The translations under genes were made by a program, and so were the position numbers. Shown piece after piece: positions 44,938-56,800 of a stretch of DNA of 64,000 bases. The DNA is from Closterium sp. NIES-65 (Eukaryota > Streptophyta > Zygnematophyceae > Desmidiales > Closteriaceae): assembly GCA_948144175.1 (NCBI GenBank), contig CANXME010000231.1, positions 58,336 to 122,335 on the forward strand, written 5' to 3'. The notes below the pieces were generated by a model. The model saw only the letters and a list, made by a program, of their open reading frames with translations. It searched no databases and had not been told where the DNA came from. Each line of letters opens with the position of its first letter. Position 1 is the stretch's first letter.

Positions 44938-47900
44938 TCATTTCTTGGACCGGAAGATTGCCAGCAGACGAGCAGCCTGAAAGCAGATGCGGCAGAACAC
45001 GGGGAAGGGGCGGTGGAGAGGAAGGGGGGAGAACGTGTTTAGTTGAATGGGAACCTTTATTGAATGAGAGTAGCGAGAGTGAAGTGAACGGGGTGGGTGA
45101 GGGGGAGGACGGGGTTGGGGATCCACTATGGGCATGCCGGAAAAGTCTTCTTACAAAAGGAGCAGAAAAGAACTGGTATCATCAATGGCAGGAGTGTGGA
45201 AACAGCAGGAACCTTCAGGGCGAGAAGAATAAACATCACAACAGCAACCAAATCAGGGTGAGGAAGCACTGCAGACATGGTACTGATATCATGTACTCCC
45301 CTTTGCATTTCTCCCTGCACTCCTGCTCATGCTCCTCCCTGTATCTCTAATATCCCAGCATACAGCTCCCAAACCGTCCCCTGGTTTGGAAAACAGGTCC
45401 ATCTCATTCGAGACAACGCCAGGAAGTGCGATCTCTTAAGACTGGCCCTGTGAATCCCTCCTACAGGTGTCACAACACACTCCTCACCTTGAACACCATC
45501 AATCCTCGTATACCGTAACACGTACCCACTGAATTCTCCCCGCCACCACTGGTTTCCCTACTCTCTTATATCGTTCCACACCCTTCCCACGGACACTCAG
45601 ACCACCCATTCCCACAAGATCTCAGTGCTGCTCTGATGCCAGCTGATCCCTAAGGACAACCAGAAACCGAAGGCGTTCAGGAAATACAGAAGGGTTCACA
45701 GGCATACGAGCGACTCAGACAAGGGTACTGCATTCATTGAAAAAATTACCAACTACCAAAATTTCCTACCTGCTCGCAGGTCGTAATTCCTTTTACAGGA
45801 CCAGTAGTCCAGGAACCTGAATGCGTCCACGGTAACTTAGCACTCACGCTTAAAAGTTGCAAATGGATGTGACTAGTTGTGGTGGGCAGCATTTACATTT
45901 GAGGTTTACCATGGAGGAAAACTATACCAGCATCATTCCCTCAGGACAGGAGACGACCTTCTCACAGCGAGCCCCTACATTCTTGGGCACGAGGTGAATT
46001 CTCAGCATTGTTGCCTTGACTCCACCCAGGGGATTGCAGAATGGAAGATTAGTCCGCTTGTCAGGCATACATCCATTCTGCGTAAGGGCACCATATATTT
46101 CTTCTGCCTTGATATTCTCCAGAGAAGACTGAGCTTATAGCGCGGATGCGGAGAATTCTCACCTTGACGCGCGAGCGCGGAGTGCCGGACTGTTGCAGCG
46201 CAACCAGCGTGGGCATCACCCCCTCCTCGAGAATCTCGTCCCGCCGGCTCTCGTCTTCCGCCAGCATCAGCAGCGCCGCAACCGCATCCTCCTTTCCGCG
46301 CGCGGATCCGCTTTCCAGCGCTTCAACCAGCGGCGCAATCCCCCCCGCCAACTGAATCGCCGCGCAACCCGCGGGAGTTTTCGCGATATTCACGAGAACC
46401 GCCGTGGCTTTCTCCTCCAATCCCGAGCCGTATTCTTGTAACATGGAAAGTAACTTCGGAACTACACCCGCGGACATTAGCGAAGCACGGTTTTTCTCCG
46501 ATAGGGATAAGTTAAACAATGCCAAAGCCGCGTCTTTTCGTCCGCGAAGCGACCACGGCTGCGGCGAAAGCATCGCCGTCAACCCTGCGATGGCTCCTGG
46601 CGTCGATCCAACGAGTAACTTATTCGCATCTGACGAAGACGTTATGGCGAAAAGCGCTGCTGCTGCGTTCTCTTGCGCCTGTTGCGAAACCGCCAGTTTC
46701 ACCGCACCCAATTCGTTTCCGCCTGCCGCGCCTGCTGCGGTGAAACTCTCCCCCCACTGGCGCTGCCCCGCCCTGGACCCTGCGACGCTCGGCGACGAGA
46801 CGGGCGACGAGCAGCACGACGCGGCGGCGCCGCCCGAGAGCACCGCGACGAGGGCGGGCACGACGCCCTGGCCAATCAGCGGCGCGTGCGACGACGACGT
46901 CAACGAGAGATTTAGAGTCGCAGTGACCGCGTGCTCCACGGTCACCTCGTCCTCGCTCCAGAAGAGATTAATCAGCGCAGAGAGCACGCCGCCGCCCGCC
47001 GCGACGACGCTCTCCCGGTTCGCGCGCGAATCCTTCACCATCATCCGCAGCTCCTCCGCCGCCTCCTGCTGCCGCTCGCGCACCAGCAGCGTCTCGCCGC
47101 CCCCCGATCCCCGCCCCGCGCCCACGCCCTGCATCTGGCGCACGAGCTCCGGAATGCGCAGCCGCGCGTGCTCCTCCTCTTCCGTCCGCACCATCCCCGC
47201 TCTGCTTCCGCCCGGCGCGCGCTCCTTCTGACTCTGGCTCCGCCCGGCCGCGAGGTTTCCGCCGCGAGTCAGCATGCGCTCGCCCGCGCCGCCCTCGCTC
47301 GGGGCGCCCTCACGCTCCGGCGGCGCGGTGCCGTGCTCCCGGCCTAAGAGTAACGACCGGCTGTTGGAGCTCGAGTCGCAGGTGGACGAGCGCGCGAACG
47401 TGAGGTACATGTCGCGCGAGGAGAACCGGCTAACGGACGGGCTGCCGGCCGCGTTAGTGACGTAGACGGACGCTACGGGATGGTTTGGCGTCATGTACGC
47501 TAGAGCGGGATTCATTCCTGGTTGATGATGCCGGTCCGATTGATCCCCGTCGTGATCCCAGGAGATTAGGGAATGCGACTGCGGCGACCGCGACGCGTGC
47601 TCGGGATAATCGTAGCGCATAGACTGCGAGCCTAGGGAGTGTCGCATGCGATTCGGCAGTCTGCCACCGCCGCCGCCACTGTCTCTCTCCTGCGGCGCCG
47701 GAGAGCCAGCGCCGTGACCGTGCGACATTTCCGCCTGCGACGGGACGGCCGCCTGCGACGGGACGGCCGCCTGCGACGGGACGGCCGCCTGCGACGGGAC
47801 GGCCGCCTGCGACGCTATGCCGGATTGCATCGCAAACTCGACCGACTGCGGCCCCGACCACTCGTCGCGGCGCGGCTGCGGGCCGCTCCACTCGTCCCTC

Positions 47901-48697
47901 CCGGGATATTGATTCCAGTCGCGCCGCATGCCGGGACTGCCGGTGCTCTTAGCAGACGTGTACGCGGGAGATGCGGAGGGAGACTGCGAGGATACCGAGG
48001 CCGACACGGGCCAAATAGGGCACCGGGGCGACGGGGAGGGGCTCTGCTCGTACGAGCCGCTGGACTGCCGGCGGGCTTCGCGGCCGGCATTGCTCGAAAA
48101 CGATCTCGAAGGAGAGGATGTCGACGGGCCGGCGTGGAACGAGGCTCGGCGTTTCGGCTCGGCGAGCTGGCCTGCGGTAGGGTTGGTGCGATCCTCCGCG
48201 CCGAGCCTGATGCCGTTGCCGAGGCACCACGCGGAGATGACGCTGCGGAGGGAGTTGTTCGGCACGACGGTGAGATTTTCGAGGTGCTGCCCGGAGACAG
48301 GGCACACGCGCTTCCCCTCGCCAAACCACCGCTCGATCTCCGCGCGCTCGAACGTTTGACCGGATGCGATTATAACGGGGTCGGTCATTATGTCGAGGGA
48401 TAGTGGGCAGAAAAAGTCACCTGGGACTGAGATTCCCTGCGCGCGAAGGTAGGAAAGCGGGTATCGGCGGAAAGAGGGGGGAAACGCGTCGGAGTCCGTG
48501 GCTTGCTGAAGGAGCGACACGAGCTGCTGCTGAGTCAGCATGCCGCGAAGATGATGGTGATTGGTTGGCGACGTGGTGGAGCAAGTCAGGGCAGAAGGGA
48601 ACGGTGCAGATGGGTGCGGCGGGTGTGGAGAGTGGTGGTTTCTAGTGTGCGGGCTTCGGCTGTGTGCGCCTGCAGTGTTTACCTGTGGTGACGCCAT
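44938..48697 (-). CDS. U-box / ARM-repeat E3 ubiquitin ligase (plant PUB type)
   Basis: Ubiquitin-protein ligase of the plant PUB-ARM class. ATG 48697 gives a His/Ser/Pro-rich N-terminus; Met53 is an alternative start. The U-box (about residues 92-158: DFFCPLSLDIMTDPVI, CPVSGQ, NNSLRSVISAWC) recruits E2. A long disordered middle contains five QAAVPS repeats (about 47735-47815). The C-terminus has ARM repeats (AVTATLNLSL, ALFAITS, DAALALFNLSL, ATAVLVNIA, DAVAALLMLA) for substrate binding. Exon 1 ends at AAG|GTGAGA (46163). The in-frame extension to TAG 46061 is intronic. A small last exon, 44938-44976 after a TTTCAG acceptor, adds AARLLAIFRSKK and a TGA, completing the usual PUB-ARM tail in phase 0. 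The intron is 1186 bp and the protein 857 residues. The frame looks intact. Confidence 0.92.
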
Positions 48698-48721
48698 GAA
48701 TAGACGGAAAAGAGGACGACG

Positions 48722-50640
48722 TTAAGACAAGGCATGAACACTAAGCACCACGACACTCGCTAATGGCAGTAGTACGGGATAACTTTCTTGCTTCTCATTG
48801 GCACCTACAAGGGCAGCTAACTCAGCAATTCGAGGTACAGAGAGACGAGGTGGAGGGGACCTTGAAAACAAGGGAGGGAATAGAAGTGTGTGCCCCGCTC
48901 TGTACTGCTCGCTCACCTCCCCAAACCAGCCACAACACAATTTTCTAGTCGCCAACAGCTTGGGTCTGTGCTTGCACATCCATGCACCAAGGTAATGTTG
49001 CCGAGTCAACGAGGTGGTTTTGTTTTTAACGCGGTTGTTTGGGTTTGCTTGGGTACTGTACGAAAACGAACGATCAGCTAACTGCTCCATCCATCCCCTG
49101 CCTCACATTCTCCCATCCCATTCTTCATCCAAAACCACCCCAGGGCCCAGTTCGGATGGCATTATGGGCATTTTTAACGGGCCCCAAAAATGGCGCCTGG
49201 GCATTTCTAGAAACAACTTCGAGATCGGACTGTAGCTGCAGTGCACCTTCGAAAAAAGGTTTGGGTGTTCGGTTGCCATTAATTGGGTCTAGATTGATGG
49301 CATCAATCTACAAATTATTTTCGCAGAAGCGAGACGGCACTTGCCCAGATGGATCGCGTGATCATGTGATTGGCTGGCAGTCACTTTTGATTGCCCCGAA
49401 TCACTGATACTCCGCATGGTGCGGGACCTCGAGGCCGCATGGTGCGGCGGATCAGAAAATGGGCACTTTGCCAGAGAGAATGGCTCGATAAAAAATAATG
49501 GGTTTGAAAAGGCCAACGAAAAAAGGGACGTTAGGCTGGTAATCCGCTATTGTCCGGTTCGGTGTAGATCCGCTTACATCGAGCCTTGATAACCTTTCAC
49601 GCTCTTGTAGAAGGTTCCAGGGTGGTCGGTTCACTGTAGCCCATCCCCCGAGGCCCATTTTTTTATGCCTGCCGAACAGGGCCCAGATGACCAGCAGCAA
49701 AGCAAGATGCTGCACAGATCGACACCAGCCGAGACAGGCTGCCGTGTCAAGACGCCTGTTGGTCAAGAACGACAAGGTCCGAGGTGAGCACACAGCACAT
49801 GAAGGTTTCGGGTCCAAAATGTTTCTTTTACCAACGGAATATGTGTCAACTCCGCTGTTACCCAACATTACTTTTTGGTTTGAAGTTCGAAGCAAGCTAA
49901 AGTGGATGCTGATGTGATTTACACTACCATAATTCTTGACCTTGGAGGTTGGGTGTGAAAATCACCTGCGTATATTCTGAAACCTGACAGCACTATGTAA
50001 ACATCCACCCAACCATATCTAGCAAGAGCATAAGAATTTCTTGACCTGCGATGGTTCGCAACTTCTAATCCCTTTCAGCCGCCCCAACTTTTGTCTATTC
50101 CCATCCCCACCGTTTCTTGCTTGATATCTAAACGCTGCCCATAAAGCGGTACAGTATGACAAACACGGGCAGAAGGTCCATAGCATGTCTGCGTTTGCGT
50201 CGCTGGTACACTATTTGTGTACAGTATTTCCAAATCAAACTCTGAGGGCGAATTCCTGGCTTTGGGACATCCCGGCTTTGGGACATGCCGAATTAATTTT
50301 ACGATGCGCGATTTTGCCTAGCCGAGCTTCGGGTCATCCGCTTCGGGAGTTAGCGAGCTTCAACGAACATGGTTGGCAAAATTACTTTCTCCCCAGTATT
50401 TATATCGCATGGCTGGAGTGCGACGTTTCTGAATTTGCGACCAAAATTACACTCGAGTTTTGTGCAACATTGCACATTTCTGCGTCGTCGAAAATCGGAA
50501 CCAGTCGCCAGTTTGGTTTGGCGATCGCAACTTACAACGACGAGATCGACGATTTCGGGTAGCTAGCTAAATATTTGTACATAAAAATTGTGAACAAGAT
50601 TTTGGTATTGTTAGAAACAATTGATTTAGCGCCTCTCTCG
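48722..50640. other. Intergenic upstream of the U-box gene, no gene seen
   Basis: Only short frames on both strands and no LTR or tRNA signatures. It includes the U-box gene promoter region, but I cannot point to a defined core promoter. Confidence 0.45.
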
Positions 50641-51114
50641 TGTCAAAACACCAAGTCAAAAGCGAAGCGAAACATATCAAAGCATTGGCGAGTCAACCCT
50701 CGGAGGTTGAACAACTGCTGGAGGTTACGCGAAAGTCAAAGGTCAGCGACCTTTGACCTGACAAGTATAGTGCGACAGCAAGGACAAACAACTGACTCGC
50801 TATTGAGCAGTTGCCCGAGTCGTCACTGTATCGAACCGCAACAGCAAAGCAAAATAGTTATTAGTTATAACCCTTCATATTTCCTTGTACTCATATTAAA
50901 GCTTGTATTTCTTTGTCTTAATCAATCTACTTTGCCCTCACATACCAGCGCAAGGTGGTTCACAAACCTTTCATTAAACGCTTCCGCTATTACATTGTCC
51001 TTCTCAGAAATTTAGTCCTGCAAAGATCCTAAGGGCTTTTCTCAGCCCAACATGGTATGAGAGCTATCATGACAAATTCAACTACAATCAAGACACCTAC
51101 AACATCACAAGGCA

Positions 51115-52430
51115 ATGGCAACGCAGAAGGAGAGAAGCTCCTCTAACGGCTCTCCCGGCACTACTCCTACTCCGCCTCCTGCCTCTGGCCTACAGACACA
51201 GGAGGGCATAGCAACAAGACCGGCAGCTGGGTCTACCGAAACTCCTGCAAATCAAGCCGCGGCCTTCGACCCAGACATGATGGAGAAATTCTTCTCCTTC
51301 GTGTCCTTCTACGAACAACACCAGCAAGGGGCACCTGCGCAGTCAAACAACAGCAACAACAACAACGCAACACCGATGAGCCTCGACGGTTCATCCTATG
51401 CACGAAGAAATCAGCAACAACCTACCTTCGCCCCGTACGAACCTCAGCGTTGTTCCGTCAGCTTCATGCCGCGCCAGCAGCCTTCACCTGAGCAAGAGAA
51501 GACATTAGATGCACTTCAAGTTCAGTCGCAGTTTGCACACGTCTTAAAACTGCAGACGTCAAGACCGTTCGATGGAAATGACTTCTTTACCTGGTCATTC
51601 GAATTCGAGTTGATGATGGAAGGCGCGCAGATTCTTGGCTTCTTCGACGGGTCCCTGCCATACCCAACACACGGGACGCAATACGACAAGCAGTATACAT
51701 ATCAGTCCATGATGGCGTTTACAATCCTACTACGCAACGTCACACCGAACCAGCAGCAGAACATTCGGTCTTACCGAGGATACGGGAACTCCGCCGAGCT
51801 CGCGTACAACCACCTGAAGAACCTGTATCAGGCAACAGAGAGCGTCAATCAGAGTCGGTAAATGGCACAACTGACAACAGTGGAAATGAAACTGGGCGAA
51901 AAAGGGATGGCGTATATCAGCCGCTGTCGCAAATTGCGCGACAAACTCCTTCGATGCGGAGGATCGATATCAGAAGACGCCTTCGTCACAGTCGTCATTG
52001 GCGGTCTTGGTCCTCATTGGCGCTCCACTCGCGCCATACTCCGAGCTCACGGGAAGATCTCCGAAGCAGCAGTATGCGCCGAAATTCACGCTGAACAGCA
52101 AGACATGGACCAGCAAGAGGAGCGACACAAGAGGAAAACCTCAGTACCTGAATTTGCATTTCACACTCAACGGCGCTACAACAACAACAACAACCGGCAT
52201 CAACCAAAACCTGTACCTCCGTTCTGTCATCTTTGCAATACGTCAGGTCATCCCCGCACACACTGCCCTAACCGGCAGCAGTCATCACCAACGCAACGGC
52301 AGCTTCGACATTCAAGCAGTCAAGTCGCCTCAACGCAAGCAAATCCCACCACTCAAGTGCAAACGTCAACAACGTCGACGGGACAACCTGCACAAGGAAC
52401 AAGGAACATCGTCAGCTGCATGGCAAGATT
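51115..52430 (+). pseudogene. copia B gag
   Basis: ATG 51115 opens a frame with the UBN2/retrotrans-gag pattern (FDGNDFFTWSFEFELMM; AYNHLKNLYQ; MKLGEKGMAYISRCRKL), interrupted by TAA 51859. It continues in the same frame to a CCHC knuckle, CHLCNTSGHPRTHC (about 52226-52267). Downstream the frame drifts into non-homologous sequence, marking a frameshift near 52430. Confidence 0.82.
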
Positions 52431-52564
52431 GACCGACTCCTGCATCACCGAGTCGCCGCCGCACTACTCACCAGAAGAACAATTCGACGAAAGGACTCGA
52501 CGTCGCGAGTCACTGCAACCGAACCCAACATACGCAAGCCATCGCCCAAAGCGAGCCGTCCGGG

Positions 52565-53566
52565 AAAGATACCTGGTTCTTGGACAGCTGCTGCGGACAA
52601 CACATGTGCTCTTCAGGTCGCTTCGTTCAACGCGAACACCAACTTCAAAGCGAAGTCGTCATCACCGTCGCCAACAACCAGAACTTGCGCACACGACGAC
52701 AAAGCGTGGTGCAACTTCAGTCACGAGAGACAACGTCATATTGGAGATGTCAAAGGTGTTAATCGCGGAGGGACTCGGCTACAACTTACTGAGTGTTAGT
52801 CAGCTGATGGCGAAAGGCATCCACCTCGAAGCAGACAGCACAACACAGTGTCAGAATCCCAACCACTAGACCATTGGGATAAAATGGCTTGTTTAAGTAG
52901 CGGGTCAGTGCGCCTATAACCCCCCAGGCGAACGCGCCTGTAACCCTCTACAGGATAAATCGGGCATCAACAGTGCAGATCTACTGACACCCCCCCCACA
53001 CTGGGAGGCCCACGACTAAGCACAGCGGCAACGGCCTACATGTGCATACACCAGGAATCGAACCCGAGACCGCTCTGATACCATGTCAAAATCCCAACCA
53101 CTGGACTATTGGGATAAAAGGGCTTGTTTCAGTAGCGGGTCAGTGCGCCCATAACCCCTCGGGCAAACGCGCCTATAACCCCCCCTAGGATCGATCGGGG
53201 ATCTCACAGTGTAGCTCTACTGACACACAGGAGTTCAAGCTGTACCACGGAAGAGGAGGCCTCTATATCGGCAAGGATGTACTGAATAACAATGTGTTTG
53301 TTCTCAACTTCGTTCTGGATCTAGGCACCGCCGACAGCAACGAAATTGTCACCTTCACCTCCTGGACGCACCCACCGGATATTGATCCTGACTTCAGCCC
53401 CAAAGGACTATGGTACTCGCACACCATTCCTGAGGCAGAACGAACAAGAGCATTAGCAACAATTCAATCCGCAGCAGCAGAGACAACATCGGCAGCAGCA
53501 GAGACAACATCGGCAGCAGCAGAGACAACATCGACAGCAGCAGAGACAACATCGTGTGAAGAATGA
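52565..53566 (+). pseudogene. copia B protease and downstream remnant, split by TRIM 2
   Basis: Protease-like WFLDSCCGQHMC (copia consensus Asp-Ser-Gly, here Gly to Cys) is in one frame. ILEMSKVLIAEGLGYNLLSVSQL, typical of the segment between protease and integrase, is in another. After TRIM 2 the frame resumes (LYHGRGGLYIGKDVLNN) and ends in AAAETTS repeats cut by copia A copy 3. Confidence 0.7.
52849..53225 (-). mobile_element. TRIM 2: 377-bp miniature LTR retrotransposon
   Basis: Two LTRs of about 141 bp (52849-52989 and 53084-53225) with TG...CA ends and perfect target duplication CACAG (52844-52848 and 53226-53230). On the minus strand the order is 5' LTR, PBS TGGTATCAGAGC (rc of 53072-53083, perfect initiator-Met match), a 94-bp interior and a GGGGGGG polypurine tract. 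It codes nothing. A box TAGTCCAGTGG (53098-53108, in the LTR) and B box GGTTCGATTCC (53054-53064, interior) lie 44 bases apart, as in a tRNA gene. Confidence 0.93.
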
Positions 53567-53876
53567 GGAAATGAATGAACCGCAAGCAGGTGGGTACAAG
53601 TAGGAAAACCTAGAAATGTTGTACCCCATATAGTCTACCCCACTACAGCCTACACAGACTATAGCATATAAGTTTGACACACCCCCATAGGCAAAGTGGG
53701 GGAGAACAAGAGGTCACAATACCAGTCAAGCAAAGCAAAGCAAGCTTAGGGTGGATCACAAAGTCACTACACCATCCGAGCACAAGAGCAAGGACAAAAG
53801 GCCAGTTGACATGCAAGATCATATATAAAGGTAAACAGGCAAGTGCACGTATAGAAAGATCACAGTACAAGCAAGG

Positions 53877-56800
53877 TCAAGAAGTGAGCAAGTGAGGCCA
53901 AGTAGGCACAAGACCTAGCATCGTACAGAAGCGCTGATGATCACAAGGCGGAAGTGCCTTGGTAAAGATATCAGCAGTGTTGGCCTCAGAGGCCACGTAA
54001 GCAAGGCGCAGCTGACCACGCTGCTGCAGCTCGCGAGCAAGGAAGTAGCGAAGAGCAATGTGCTTCGTTCTGTGCTCCAGTCTGTGCTCCCGACACAAGG
54101 CCAGCATGGCCTTGTGTCTACGTACAGAACTGGAGGAGAACGAGGCGGCTCTCCTAGGTCAATCAGCAGGTAGGTGAGCCAGCGTAGCTCCTGTGTAGCC
54201 ATGGCCCCCGCGTAGATCTCAGCCTCACAGCTGGAGCCGAGAATCGAAGACGAGCGGGTAGACCGCCACGAGACAGAGCCGGAACCAAGGCTGAAGGTGT
54301 AACCCTGTGACGAGCGCTGCGCAGCCTGGTTGTCAGCCCAAGAAGCGTCTGCGTGACCTGTGAGGACCACTCGACGTCGCCCTCCAAGCACTAGCCCCAT
54401 GCCCGACGTACTGCACAAGTAGTGCAACACCCTCTTCGCTGCAGCCATGTGCTATGGCCGGTGTCTCCCAGGAGCAACATAGCATGCCAAGATGCTAAGA
54501 GGGTATGCAAGGTCAGGTCGTGTGCAGGTCATCAGGTACATGAGGCAGCCAACAAGCTCTGGGTACGGGCCACTCGGCTCTACGGACTCATCAGAAGGCA
54601 GAGCTGAGAGCGAGTGGCGAGTAGATAGAGGAGTGGCCTGAGGCGAGGAGTACGTGAAGTCGAAGCGCTGAAGGACCTGCTGCACCATGTGTGACTGAGT
54701 CAGGGTAATGGTGCGCTGTGCTCTGTCCCGGGTGATCTGCAAGCCAAGGTAGCTGCGCAGTTCACCCAGGTCTGTGCACGTGTGTCTCTTCTGCAGCTCG
54801 GACTTCACGTGGGCTAGTCCAAGCAGTGTCAGCAGTGGCAAATACCAAGTCGTCGACGTACACGAGGATGTAGAACGGCGGCAGAGAGGTGTCGGTGCGC
54901 AGAAAACAGCGACGGGTCGGCAGTAGAAGGAGCAAACCCAAGAGCTGCAAGTGTAGTCCTCAGTGTGTTGTGCCACTCACGGTGCGCCTGGCGGAGACCG
55001 TAGACTGGCCGCGGAGGCTCCACTGGGTACCACGGAGAGAAGGTATGAAAGTAGTCAACTCTCTGCCGCTGACTAAAGCCTCGAGCCACGTAACGCGCCT
55101 TGAAGACAGGCGAAGAACCCGGCGGCCGCTTCACCCTGAAAATCCACATGCCACTGTCGATGTTCGCCCCAGGTGGGGGAACCTCGTCGACGTAGGTGCC
55201 TGTGGACTTCCAGGAAGCCATCTCTGCGTCCATGGCTGACTGCCACTATGAGGAGTAGGGAGCCTCGATCGCCTCAGCGTACGATCGAGGAGTCGGGATG
55301 TCTGGTGCATCCGGGTCTCGCTCAGGGGCAATCGGCGTGGACACGAGATGAGGCAAAGCTAGCAGCAAAACACTTGAACTCCTCCTGCCTGTCCTCAAGG
55401 ACGTCCGTGCTAAGAGCACACTCACCCCCGACGGACGGAGGACAGACAGACCCAGACTCAGCAACAAGACTAATAGCGTAGTCTAGACGACAGCGAGCAG
55501 CAAAGCCGACAAGCCCAGTAACCAAGGCAGATGCAGGAGTGGACTCAAAGGAAGGGTCAGTGACAACCTTAGCCAGGAAACGCGTGACAGTAGGAGTGGA
55601 AGCACGAAGAGAGTGAGACTCCAGGTCAGCAAGGACAGGAAGAGAGGACTCTGGAGGAGACGGCAACGGGGACACGCAGAGGAGCAGTGGAAGGACGAAA
55701 TGCCATCTGGTGTGTGCCTGGGACCGCAGGAGGACGCGGACGCGAAGCACGACCACTGGTGCGAGCCAGCAAGAACAGGCGACGCAGGACGAGACGCAGG
55801 CTCACGACGCTCAGCAAGACCTCCAGTAGGACCAGTGTAGGGAGAAGGAGCAGGTAGGGGAGAGGCGGGCTGTAACTGTGACCGCGACTGGACAGGCTGT
55901 GGACACGCTAAGGAAGGAGCAGGACTAGTAGAGGGCGGGAGACCAAGAAACTGCTCAAGGAGCGGAACGAAGTACGGCCTCGGCCGCGCTAGCGCCCAGA
56001 ACCAGCAGGGACAAGCAACAGTACCCCCAGCGGGAGCACCAGCGCCAGCAGCACCTGCAGCTCCAACAGCGCCAACTCCAGCACCCTCAGACGCACCAGC
56101 GCCAGCAGAACCACCAGCGCCAACACCCCCAGTAGCTCCAGCTCCAGCAGCTCCAGCAGCACCAACTCCAGTAGGACCGGCAGCTCTCGTACCGCCAGCA
56201 GATCGAGCAGTACCTCTAGCAGGACTAACTCCAGCAGCCTCTGCAGCACCCCCATTCCGAGCAGCTCCAGTACCGCCAGTACGAGCACCTCCGGGACCAG
56301 CAGCAACAGTAGTACCTCCAGCTCCAGCAGCACGGCTCCAGCGTCGGGCAAACCACTCGCGCAGCTCCTGTGGAGAGAGTAGCTCCCGCCTCAACGAAGC
56401 ACTGCGAGAGACCACACGAGCAGACCCAGCACCCTCAGGCTCCGCACCCCCAAGCTCAGCACCCCCAGACTCAGCACCCCCAAACTCAGCACCCCCAAAC
56501 TCAGCACCCCTAGCAGCACTAGAGTCAACAACTACCTCGATAGGCTCGACTGCGTCCACCTGGGACACACCTGACGGGGCAGGACCCTGAGGGGGGAGGG
56601 GGTTCTACCGGGGGAGGACTTTGCGCAAGGAAGAGCGGCGGCGGGGGGAGGGCGCAGTGCGGTAGGGGAAGAGACGGTAGAAAGGCACCGACTCGTCAAA
56701 GGTGACGTCCTGGGAGGACAGAACACGGCGCGAGGTGGGGTGGTAAAACTGCCAACCAGGCGCGTCAGGGGTAAAGCCAAAGAAGAAGCAGGGAACAGCA

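Noticed and set aside
46061-46162. C-terminal extension of the U-box protein
   Set aside because: It follows a perfect GTGAGA donor and has no family similarity, while a better last exon exists at 44938-44976.
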